Translations under genes and position numbers: made by a program
Notes under the pieces: generated by a model
Told to the model about the DNA's origin: nothing
The model's input: only the letters and a program-made list of their open reading frames with translations
Database searches by the model: none
Part shown: piece after piece, positions 8,127 to 16,707 of the stretch
Layout: each line of letters starts with the position of its first letter
How positions within the stretch are numbered: the first letter of the stretch is position 1
Origin: Cylindrotheca closterium
Lineage: Eukaryota; Bacillariophyta; Bacillariophyceae; Bacillariales; Bacillariaceae
NCBI GenBank assembly: GCA_933822405.4
Contig: CAKOGP040001892.1
Coordinates: 186,912 to 212,474, forward strand
Length of the DNA stretch: 25,563 bases
Direction: 5' to 3'

Positions 8127-9983
8127 TGCCAACCTTGCTGACTATATGTTATGATTATCTTCAGGTAAATGTTTTGTGCGGCTGATGATGCTCTGATTTC
8201 GGGAAAGGCGACTAGGGAAGTACCTCGCAGGCAGAGTCCTGGTCCCTGCAGTACTACCACGGCCTTGCATAGCTAGATTTTACCCTCGTGACATACAATA
8301 CTACATGGATCATAGCCTAGACAGCCGCTTATGTCAGATTAGCTTCAAAACAGAATGCAATCACATTCGGCACGACGACTGAAGCACCACTGCGGATGCG
8401 GTGTGTTTCTCGGTCTTTTACTTTGACTGTTGTTCTTTCTGTGTCATCTACCGAAGCAAAAGCTGCAAATTTCATCTCCGATTTCCACAAAGACAGCTCC
8501 AACAGCATTGTACTTTCCATCTGTTCGTACCTCGACAGAATCATCGTTGCTTCTCGAAGCAAAAATTGCCTATGTTCCACGTCGTTCTCAGCCACAATCG
8601 CATTCACTTTATCGGACATGTCCGATTTCCAAGCTTTCAATCCATTCCAACTCGATATACAACCCACCATCCATCCTTGAAGAGCCATTCGATGCATCTG
8701 TCTTGAGTCTTCATCCAGATGAAAGCTTCGTTGGGTCAAATATTCAACGGCAGTGTTTCCATGCACGTCTTTCCATCCAAGGACATGCGGTGGATACGCA
8801 TCTAGTAGGACCTGCAAAAGATCCAGTCTGCAGGTTGCAGCCGACAACAGAACGTGAAAGGGTGTCAAACCAAAAGGGTCCACCAAATGGGTGCTGCCTT
8901 CTTGCTTTGAATGCATTGATGACTCAATCTCCCGAGCTAGCTCATCTGTTGTCGTAACAGAGGCGTGGTAACATTTCTTGTGCATGGGAAAGTTCTCAAA
9001 GCGGCGCTGCAGAGCAGGAAAGATGTTTGCGTCCCTGCCATACTGATTTTCCAGCATTGTGCAGCCATCAAAGCTGGTGTAGCCAATAGCTCCAGTGCTT
9101 GTTGTGGTCGTTGACGATGCGGAGGGAGGAAGACAAATGTTTACTAAACTCTTGCATTCCGCAAAGGCCATGTCAGCAATCGCCACAGTTCTAGGCCTAT
9201 CCCCCAATTCCACGGATAGCAAACTCCCACATTGCGCAAAAGCCGCGGGGCCAATCCCTTCTACAGACTCTGGTAGTGCAACGGCTTGCAAATTTTTGCA
9301 GCCGCAAAAAACAAGTGGTGCCAAATAATTTAGGCCATTCTGAACCTTCACTACCAGCAAAGACCTGCAGTCACTGAATGCAGCTAACTCAAGGAGCCCA
9401 ACAGTAGAAGGAATATTGATTTTTTGCAAGTTGACACAATTCCTGAAGGTCTTTGCTCCAATCGTCTTCAAGTTTGCTTCCGCGAAATTCACTTCCTGCA
9501 ATGACGAGCACTCGTAAAAGGCTGCATCTCCAATGGTAGCCAACAATCCATCTCCATGAAAACAAACTTTGGTTAATGATTTGCACGTACCAAAGGCGTA
9601 CTTTCCAATTATCTCCACACTGGAGGGAATGCTGACTTCGATCAAAGACGAGCACTCGTAAAAGGCCTCCTCTCCAATGATAGTCAACAATCCATCTCCA
9701 TGAAAACGAACTCTTGTCAATGAGCGGCAAACAGCAAATGCCGCTTCTCCAATAATCGTCACAGTTGGAAGAATTTCGATTTCCAGCAAACTTGTACATC
9801 CATAGAAAGCTAGCTTTCCAATTGATGTTAGAGCGGAACCATTGAAATTGACGCGTGTGAGTTGTTCGAACTTGCGACAAGCTTCATCTGGAATGTGTCG
9901 AACGAGAGGATGAACCTTTAATTCTTTCACGTCGTTTGGAATGGTTTCTCCTTCGTTTCCAAAGTAGTGATACGAAGTCATCT
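8127..9983. repeat. Right copy of segmental duplication (LRR gene C plus 3' flank)
   Basis: Matches 1-2003 in direct orientation. It starts at 8127 (TGCCAACCTTGC, the same as base 1) and ends just past the ATG of gene C. It is shorter by one 144-base in-frame block and by 2 bases in the flank. Confidence 0.95.
8329..9981 (-). CDS. BspA-type leucine-rich-repeat protein with ankyrin-like C-terminal part (gene C)
   Basis: A 550-residue near-twin of gene A. The N-terminus (MTSYHYFGNEGE), the LRR array, the ankyrin-like block (DPFGLTPFHVLLSA) and the tail (VVVPNVIAF) all align with scattered substitutions. The exception is one 48-residue gap corresponding to residues about 117-164 of gene A, which is exactly two LRRs. 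The C frame is intact, so the difference is a repeat copy-number change, not decay. It is divergently placed from the membrane-protein gene at 10589, with about 600 bases between them. No signal peptide or membrane span. Function unknown beyond a likely protein-binding solenoid. Confidence 0.9.
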   Translation of the reverse strand: MTSYHYFGNEGETIPNDVKELKVHPLVRHIPDEACRKFEQLTRVNFNGSALTSIGKLAFYGCTSLLEIEILPTVTIIGEAAFAVCRSLTRVRFHGDGLLTIIGEEAFYECSSLIEVSIPSSVEIIGKYAFGTCKSLTKVCFHGDGLLATIGDAAFYECSSLQEVNFAEANLKTIGAKTFRNCVNLQKINIPSTVGLLELAAFSDCRSLLVVKVQNGLNYLAPLVFCGCKNLQAVALPESVEGIGPAAFAQCGSLLSVELGDRPRTVAIADMAFAECKSLVNICLPPSASSTTTTSTGAIGYTSFDGCTMLENQYGRDANIFPALQRRFENFPMHKKCYHASVTTTDELAREIESSMHSKQEGSTHLVDPFGLTPFHVLLSAATCRLDLLQVLLDAYPPHVLGWKDVHGNTAVEYLTQRSFHLDEDSRQMHRMALQGWMVGCISSWNGLKAWKSDMSDKVNAIVAENDVEHRQFLLREATMILSRYEQMESTMLLELSLWKSEMKFAAFASVDDTERTTVKVKDRETHRIRSGASVVVPNVIAFCFEANLT

Positions 9984-10588
9984 TTTATTCAATGAATCAA
10001 CGAATGGCGATTTTGTTGTTGTGTACCGGTACGGTCGGTGTGATGAGTGAGGAATAGGAGTTGTCGTCGAAATGAACACTCCTCATATTCCCGCCCCGCA
10101 GCCTCGCCTTGGACGTTGTGTGTGCAAGTCCGAGCACGCCATGAATACCACGAGCATGGCTAGCTTACGGACAAACGCCATCTGGCCAGAGAATCTTCAA
10201 CTTCCCACGAAAGCCACGTAAGTTTTACTGGCATTTTGACAAAATCTGTGATTCCACAAACACGTGCACCATTCACTACTCGGTACACTACGACGGAAGA
10301 AAACCAAATATTTTTCAATTTTCAACTGAAGAAAAAAAAAAAGACGAAGACGTGAAAAACAAGCATCGGCTGTTTTTTGCATTCGTTGAAATAGTATAAT
10401 AATACTACCTTCAACCAAAAGAGCTTGAAGAAGACAAAGCATCACCTTTATCAGCAACAACAACTTGACAACAACAGAATCCTATCCGCATCAGAAACAG
10501 CGCACCAGAAACAGCAGGCACCTCAATTGAACTTGTCTTCCGAGCGGTCATTTTTTGCATTCTATTGGAAATACGATCGAAGAAAATC
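9984..10588. promoter_or_regulatory. Divergent intergenic region, possible 5' UTR intron or upstream exon
   Basis: Lies between gene C (minus) and the membrane-protein gene (plus). A 49-codon frame starts at ATG 10072 and runs into a good splice donor, GTAAGT at 10218. An acceptor at 10494 (ATCAG) would join it in frame to the open sequence before ATG 10589. The stretch before the gene is rich in CAACAACA, typical of an untranslated leader. Whether exon, leader or neither needs transcript data. Confidence 0.35.
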
Positions 10589-11512
10589 ATGAAATTGCGC
10601 AGTCAGCGAGTGATCGGAGGTCCCTTTGATGAACCTTTTGAGACGGAATGCTCCGTATCATCCTCTTCGACATCAAGCTCGAGCTACCGGAGACGAAGAG
10701 GCAATAAGAAAGGCTCGACCATTCAGTTCAAGAACTTGAATGATGCTGATGATGCCAACGCTGATGATGCCTCCAAACGTTATCACCAAGTTCCGGAACT
10801 CCGGCGTGCAGGTTCTTCTACAGTTTCCACCTCGGAATCCTCCTCCTTGCTGTATATCGATGACGATGATGATGATGATTACGATGCATCCACCATTCTG
10901 TCCGATACCCTCCCGGAACTGACTTCTGCGGGAGGTGTCTTTTATCGAACCATTTTGACCCAATTCGAAGCCGTTTTCATGAATTTCTATTGGAACGGCC
11001 TTCCCTGGGAGGGATATCAATGCCGTTCTTGGAAGGCTGGTCTCACGGGCGCCTTTTTTTGCCTCCCCATGTTCTTTTGCCGTTCCAACCGGTACGAACA
11101 AGCCTGGTGGATATTGCAAGCTCTCACATCGGTCATGGCAGATTACTATTACATTCATACACGATCGGCATGGCATGGGGTTGATCGAATTGTGGCGCAG
11201 TTGTCGTTGTTGGGACTAGTGGCAAGAGCCTACTTTTTTGTCAGACTTTGGTCGGTCGCCTTGTTGGTGAGTTTGCCAGTCTCCTGCTTTACGCTAGCGA
11301 CTAGAGCCAAGGATCACAATGACATTTCCAGATGGCATTGGTGTCATATGCTCTGGCATATTGTGGCACCCATCGGATGTATGACTGGGGTTTACCTATC
11401 CTACAATTGTCCAAATGGAACTGTGCAATACTCGCCACTTGACAATTTTTGCTTGGACACATCGGCATCGACGGCGGAAGCGGCCACTTGGTTTGGACTA
11501 CTCGCCGTCTAA
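10589..11512 (+). CDS. Multi-spanning membrane protein, possible CREST-superfamily member
   Basis: A 307-residue protein from ATG 10589. The first 115 residues are disordered: a serine run, an RRRR cluster and a seven-Asp stretch near 91-97. The rest holds about five hydrophobic segments with ADYYYIHTRSAWHGVDR near 184-200 and HMLWH at 253-257. A Ser/His/Asp cluster in early helices plus HxxxH in the last helix is the pattern of the CREST superfamily (ceramidases, PAQR receptors, TMEM8/myomaker), where these residues bind zinc in hydrolases. This is a pattern match only; overall similarity cannot be tested here. If correct it would be a lipid amide hydrolase or a related receptor in an internal or plasma membrane. 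No signal peptide. The frame is open upstream of the ATG to 10469, so an earlier exon is possible. Confidence 0.65.
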   Translation: MKLRSQRVIGGPFDEPFETECSVSSSSTSSSSYRRRRGNKKGSTIQFKNLNDADDANADDASKRYHQVPELRRAGSSTVSTSESSSLLYIDDDDDDDYDASTILSDTLPELTSAGGVFYRTILTQFEAVFMNFYWNGLPWEGYQCRSWKAGLTGAFFCLPMFFCRSNRYEQAWWILQALTSVMADYYYIHTRSAWHGVDRIVAQLSLLGLVARAYFFVRLWSVALLVSLPVSCFTLATRAKDHNDISRWHWCHMLWHIVAPIGCMTGVYLSYNCPNGTVQYSPLDNFCLDTSASTAEAATWFGLLAV

Positions 11513-12079
11513 CCAGTCGGAAACAAGACACTACACAAATCCAAACGATAATAGACTACTACTGTATGCATAGTTGAATAATTAACCTAATGGAAGAATA
11601 GTTAGGTATGTATTTACTGTATCGATTGTTACACTGATCGGAGTATAGAAGGAGGAGAAGGAGGCGTCATTCAATCGTGGCTACAAATTCCGACCGACTC
11701 AAAAAGGAAGTAGATTCGTACTCTATTCACCCAACAAAAAGGAGATTCGAATCACGATTCATTCGCACCGGTATCGTCATGAGAATGGCCATGCACATAC
11801 CGGTATATATATATTCAAAACTTAATTACTGTAGGTAGGACTAATACTATTAGTAACCATAATTCATAGTGACGAGATCACAGTAGAACTGATCGCGTGA
11901 TAGCGGTACATCATCGGGGCAGTTTGGTGGGTAGGCAAAAAGTGGTGGTGTTGGTACAATACATCTAATACTATGATTTTCGTTTTCCATCCATGCATTC
12001 CCCGTAGTATATAGTATATCATCATCATAGTAATAATATACTAGTCCTATTGAGATCATGGCTGTCTTTTATTGAAAAC
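11513..12079. other. Convergent 3' intergenic region
   Basis: Between the 3' ends of the membrane-protein gene (plus) and the phosphagen kinase gene (minus). AT-rich with short TATA runs (near 11805). I see no gene, RNA or repeat in it. Confidence 0.55.
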
Positions 12080-13421
12080 TTACATTCCATTTTCGATAGC
12101 CATGAGCTTTTCAATGCCCTCATACAATTTGCCAATGATTTCAGATTCCTTAATGAACAATCGCGAGGATGGGGAAATATCAACAGTTCCATCGGCACCA
12201 ATGGGAGTGTGCTCTCCGCCAGTTCCACGAACCGACAAACCCAATGGCTTGCAAACTTCCTTGGCCTTTTTGTCAGTACCATCCGAAGTCAACTTGGGAA
12301 TCTTAATGTGCACAGAGGCTCGCATGCCCGTTCCCAAGTTGGAAGGACACGAGGTGACATAACCATAATCAGAATCCTTGGCAAATTCAATTCCTTCAAT
12401 ACTTTCCACAGTCTTGAGCATGGCATTCAGATTGGTAAAGACTTCTAGCAAATTGGATCCCTTCTTCATGCACATGATACGAAGTTGATCCTCTTCGCCA
12501 AACCAAATGATGCGCATCTTGTCATCGGATTGCCAACAACCACGACCAAAGGGCCAGTCCGATGCAATCCCGGCCGACTTCAAGTATGGATCGGCATCCA
12601 TATCCTTGAACATGACGTGGGCCTTGACCAATTCGTTGTACTTTTCGTCACTAATCAAATTGGGGTTGGCACCGTCGTCTCCAAAGTCGGGAGTGAGCGA
12701 GTACACTTCGCCACCATACGCCTCCTTGAGCTTTTCAAAGGCTGACAACATGCGCTGTTCAAACTTGACACGTTCGGCCTTGTCCATGGCACCGGGCAAG
12801 TTGAAACCGACCAAGTTGCGGCCGACCCGGACACGCATGGACAGCTCGTCTTGGCCTAGCTTTTTGACATCGTAATCCGTGTCGCCAGTGTTCCAGTCGG
12901 TCTCGTGCTTTTTCGCACCCGTGTCATCGCCATGGTAATCACGAATCACCTTGTCAAAGAATCCGCCAAATTTGGAATAATCGGAAGTGGTCATGGCGTA
13001 GCAACCCAGTCCGGAATCTTCATTGTCAATTCCTGTTCGGACGCACTTCCACAAGACTGCTTGGTCTGTTTTATTTTGTTTTGTTTTGTTTAGGGAATGG
13101 TAGAGCAGTAACGAAATTGAAAATCGTGTGTCAGATTGTTCGTTCGTGGACGATGGAATGAAAATACAAAAAATGAGAACGCACAAAAAGAAGAAGTGCA
13201 GGGAGGAGATACCATCCAAGCAGACATCATCCAAGTACTGGAACTCTTTCTCCCGCTTTCCAAACTGACGCACCTGCTTCGCTAAGGCCCTTGAATTCAT
13301 CGGTAGTGACGTATTCCTTCAAGTACTTGCAGCATCGGTTTCCAGGGTGAGCCTTCAAGATCTCTTCGCACTTGCTGACAACTGATTCAGTGTCGTCTTT
13401 GAAGGGATTGCTGGAGTTCAT
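12080..13421 (-). CDS. Phosphagen (arginine-kinase-like) kinase, one intron
   Basis: Joining 13421-13274 to 13065-12080 gives 377 residues, about the size of a monomeric arginine kinase. It would transfer phosphate between ATP and a guanidino compound, an energy buffer. The ATP-binding arginines sit in SMRVRVGRN, GEEDQLRI, GMRASVH and VRGTGGEH. The reactive cysteine is C289 in CPSNLGTG. The guanidino-specificity region reads DSGLGCY; Tyr72 corresponds to the Tyr that marks arginine rather than creatine kinases, whereas the CPSN motif is more creatine-kinase-like. The usual NEEDH is GEEDQ here. The start at 13421 follows the leader-like sequence TTTTCAACAGCCATC, but the frame is open to an ATG at 13559 that would add a hydrophobic leader. 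The substrate is not settled by sequence. Confidence 0.9.
13066..13273 (-). other. Intron of the phosphagen kinase gene (208 bases)
   Basis: On the minus strand it starts GTGCGT at 13273 and ends ACAG at 13066 (phase 1). Splicing joins FKGLSEA to DQAVLWKC and restores the kinase N-domain. The 3' end carries a five-base AAAAC-type repeat in place of a pyrimidine tract, with a likely branch site CCTAAAC just before it. Two further AGs lie 6 and 9 bases downstream, both in frame. Confidence 0.85.
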
Positions 13422-13925
13422 GATGGCTGTTGAAAATGGGTATGGCTGAGAAAAAGGTACTGTGTTGAAGTTGGCTTGAAACTGAAACCAAAGGATTTGT
13501 GAGAATGCAAGGGAAAGGGCCACAGCAAAGATTGACACCAGCAGCTCCGATGACCGCATTCGCCAAAAGATATGGAGGGTTGATGCCTCGCAATTTGTGA
13601 CCATATTTGACACCGGCTCAACTCACAGTACCACAATTACGTACATTCTACATGATAGGTCAGGCGCGATTAATGTCTTTCTACAATCAACTCCTTTCCA
13701 TAGATCCAGGTTCAAGGTTCGTACCCTTGTACGCTTTACAGTGAGAGTTATTAGTATTATATACGCTTGTACGAAATGAGTTATGTGTGTCTTCGTAATC
13801 AAAAGCTGAAAGAAACAGTAACATTGGGTACCATCATACTATTTACATCGAAACATAACATAGAAATTCAAGTTGATCAAAAACAATGTTGTGGTCATCG
13901 ACAATCAAACACGTGCATCACGGAT
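13422..13925 (-). promoter_or_regulatory. Upstream region of the phosphagen kinase gene
   Basis: About 500 bases between the kinase start and the 3' end of the disordered-protein gene. The part next to the kinase (13422-13559) is open in the kinase frame and could encode an N-terminal extension. The remainder shows no gene or repeat. Confidence 0.5.
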
Positions 13926-15917
13926 TCATCTTCGCTGCGCTGGCATTGTCCCAGTTCGCCGTCCTTTCCGATTATTGATCATGGGTGACGGCGGCAGATC
14001 ATTCACCGCCTTGACCCGCACCGATGGCTTGGGGGTGGTGTTGGGTGTCACGCTGCCCATAATATCGGGTCCCAATGGCACTGTTTCAGTTCCATTCAGT
14101 GATTTCAACGAGGGTTGTTTGCGAAATGGCACCCTAGGAGATTGAACTCGTCCAGTGGCCGAGCTGACTGTCTTGTGAGGGGGGATTGGAGACGGCACCG
14201 TGCGTTTCCCCCTCCTTCCTTTGCGTCCAGTTGTTGTTGTTCCAGGGGTGTTGTCATTATTGGTATAGGGATTCTCATCAACGGACTTGTCCCGACTGGT
14301 ACTGGTCAGCCTTGGATTTTTATCGTCACTACTCTGGCGACGAGATCTTCCTCGTTTGACCGGGACGGCCTTGACTGGTTCAGGTTTTGGTTCGCTATGG
14401 GCACTTCGGGTCGGTATAGGGTCATTGTTCTTTTCCGTCTTGTCGCCGGATCCAAGTATTTTCCGTAGACTCTGTAGTTTCTTGGCACCTCCCTTTTTGA
14501 ATTGAGAAATTCGTTTGGAGGTACTTCGTTGGGAGGAACGTGTCGCTGGTTTCTCATTGTCTCCTCCATTCGCGCTCTCTTCCGTCTCAGTCTTTTCCGA
14601 CTTTCGAAAGGACTGCTGCTTTCCTCCTAGACGAGTGTTGGGAACAGGAGAAAGCGATCGTTGTGATCGTTTGTTTGCCTTTTCTGCGTCAGTTGGACGG
14701 GGTGTTTTGTTGCTGCCTGATTTGGATGCTCGTATTCGGTACTTTTTGTAGAATCCTTGCACTTTTTTTTCCTCCTTGGGGTTATTGTTTTCAGTCACAT
14801 CTCTGGCGTTCGCAGGCATTCGAGAGTTATTCTTTGGTCCTACAGGTATTGCTTTGACTGGTACTCCTCCTACGATTGGTTTTGGAGGTGGCGGTGGTGG
14901 ATTCAGCCGTCGTCGAGTCGGTTGCTGTTGCTGTTGTTGTTGCTTCTTCTTCTTCTCTTTTGATTTCGATTCATCTTCATCATCCGTGGGACAATCATCT
15001 TTGCCAAACTCAAAATAAATATACTCTGGTACACCTGTCCGTCTCCATTGCATGAATTCATTTCGCTTCCTTTCTTCCTCGTCTTCTTCTTCTCTCTGTC
15101 GTGGCGGAAGTTTGTTGCCATCAACGATAGGTGGTTCGCTATCCACCATATTTTCCATGTTGGCTCTTTTTCTCACTTGCGCATAAGGACTTTCCAGTGG
15201 CGCCTGTTGTTTTGTGGATTCCACATCTTCCTCATTCTCCTCATAATCCTCGTTGGGGGCAGCGGCCACACCTCGTGCCAACATGTCCGAGGCAAAGACA
15301 AGGGGTTCCTTGGCCATTTTCTTTTTTTCCTCCGTGGCAATGGGTGGCTCCAAGGGTGCCAACATTTCGGTCGAGACCAAATTCATTTCTCTCGAATTCA
15401 ACATGTCATCTGCAAAACTAGCTCCGTCTTCTTGACCAGGAAACCTGTAGTCATCGTCGTCGGGCAAATGAAAGGCATCCTCTTCGTCGTCATCTGACGA
15501 TCGTGATTCCACATACAATTGTTGTTCGGAAAGGTTGCTTTCTGTATCGGAGGGTTCTAGCGAAGTCTCGGAACTACTGCTACTACTCCTACTACTATGG
15601 GCTTCATCACCCTCATCGTCAGATATATCAGATACACTGGACATATCGGAATTCTGGCTGACATGATGTTGCACAGGAACCCAAGAATCCTCTTTGTCGT
15701 CTTCAACATGATCGTCATCCTCTTCCAATTGATCATCCTCCTCCTCATCTGAAGAACTCTCACTCAAATATTCATCATCATCATCATCACTGGAATCTAC
15801 CGTTTTCGTTTTGCTTGGTTTCCTTACAGTCGAAGGTCTGTAATATTCACTATCGTCGTCGTCATCACTATCAGATGTAACCGTAGTCACGATTATCGGA
15901 TGACTGTGTTCCGACAT
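13926..15917 (-). CDS. Intrinsically disordered acidic/basic protein, function unknown
   Basis: A single 663-codon frame with almost no predicted fold. Residues 15-160 are Asp/Glu/Ser-rich. A Gln run is at 326-332 and a Pro run at 340-345. The second half is Lys/Arg/Ser/Thr/Pro-rich, with many SP, TP and RxxS sites that look like phosphorylation or nuclear-binding segments. Short motifs recur: FADDML (168-173) and FASDML (208-213), APLEPP and APLESP, PVKAIPV and VKAVPVK. Composition bias runs the whole length without a stop, which argues that it is coding. It is divergent from the cyclase gene, sharing an upstream region of about 790 bases. There is no signal peptide, so a silica-matrix role is unlikely. 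Charge segregation would fit a chromatin or RNA scaffold, but that is a guess. Confidence 0.75.
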   Translation of the reverse strand: MSEHSHPIIVTTVTSDSDDDDDSEYYRPSTVRKPSKTKTVDSSDDDDDEYLSESSSDEEEDDQLEEDDDHVEDDKEDSWVPVQHHVSQNSDMSSVSDISDDEGDEAHSSRSSSSSSETSLEPSDTESNLSEQQLYVESRSSDDDEEDAFHLPDDDDYRFPGQEDGASFADDMLNSREMNLVSTEMLAPLEPPIATEEKKKMAKEPLVFASDMLARGVAAAPNEDYEENEEDVESTKQQAPLESPYAQVRKRANMENMVDSEPPIVDGNKLPPRQREEEDEEERKRNEFMQWRRTGVPEYIYFEFGKDDCPTDDEDESKSKEKKKKQQQQQQQPTRRRLNPPPPPPKPIVGGVPVKAIPVGPKNNSRMPANARDVTENNNPKEEKKVQGFYKKYRIRASKSGSNKTPRPTDAEKANKRSQRSLSPVPNTRLGGKQQSFRKSEKTETEESANGGDNEKPATRSSQRSTSKRISQFKKGGAKKLQSLRKILGSGDKTEKNNDPIPTRSAHSEPKPEPVKAVPVKRGRSRRQSSDDKNPRLTSTSRDKSVDENPYTNNDNTPGTTTTGRKGRRGKRTVPSPIPPHKTVSSATGRVQSPRVPFRKQPSLKSLNGTETVPLGPDIMGSVTPNTTPKPSVRVKAVNDLPPSPMINNRKGRRTGTMPAQRR

Positions 15918-16707
15918 GCTGCTGCTGCTGTTGAGACAATGTCTGTATCAGCAGCTCTTTTTTATTGTTTCGGTTCAGGCATCAAATAGATATTGCACAC
16001 TGTACAAAATGATGGCAGCTGGATGTATCTGTGTGTGTCTTTGTGTTTAAGCTAATGGATGGTTTGTCGTCCTTGAGATATATATGTATATATATATATA
16101 GTTGTTAGCAGTACAATCCAGCGTCGTGTCCTCTCTTTTCTACACGGTTTATACTAGACGGCAGTTATTCCTATTGTTGCCGGTTGCCTGCCTCATCCAC
16201 AGAAACACTGCACCTCGTCTCTTTGTCGCCGACCGGTTTCTGGTTTTCGGACGCTCCGAATACGTTTCTCCCTTGTCGGACACAATTGGACCAGACTTAG
16301 TTTTGTCTGGTCGTGAGTTTTTCGTATTCTACCGACTTCTGTTCGGCAGCGGAGCTTTTTCATTCATTTTTGGAGAAGAGTGCCCGTACGTGCGGTCAAC
16401 TGACGAATGAGGTTCTCTGGTGCATCGAATGCCGGTTATTTTCAATTTTATCAAACACGACCAAATGGTACCTATTTTTATATTTATAGCACGATAAATA
16501 AATGGCATTTCCTAGTTTTAATTAAACGGCGCCGAGAGCAAGAAGCCCAACGGAGAATAATGACCCATCCCGAAGGGAGAGAAATTACTGCACCCTACTA
16601 GGCCCTGTGCGGAAGCGGAAGCAAGCAGCTAACAGCTAACAGCGAACAGCGAACAGCACAAAAGAGAAAGTGCAACTACATCAGTTACCGTATTGCCTCT
16701 TCTTCTA
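15918..16707. promoter_or_regulatory. Shared divergent upstream region (disordered protein / cyclase-PDE)
   Basis: About 790 bases between two divergent starts. It contains a TA-rich tract with alternating ATATAT at 16078-16100 and four 7-base tandem units near the cyclase start. A 64-codon frame from ATG 16407 to 16601 ends about 100 bases before the cyclase ATG and could be an upstream ORF. I do not recognise binding sites with confidence. Confidence 0.5.
16626..16653 (+). repeat. Tandem 7-base repeat, four units
   Basis: Two CAGCTAA units followed by two CAGCGAA units, 55-82 bases upstream of the cyclase ATG. They probably lie in the 5' leader. Confidence 0.8.

Noticed and set aside
13705..13725. 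CAAGG-TTCGTAC-CCTTG, resembling a tRNA T-arm
   Set aside because: The loop has T where A58 is required, and no matching acceptor stem, D-arm or anticodon arm lies upstream.
13926..15917. Silaffin or cell-wall matrix protein
   Set aside because: The Ser/Lys-rich composition invited it, but there is no signal peptide and the N-terminal third is acidic.
16102..16410. 102-codon frame upstream of the cyclase
   Set aside because: It has no ATG start, no family resemblance, and lies in a promoter-like AT-rich region.
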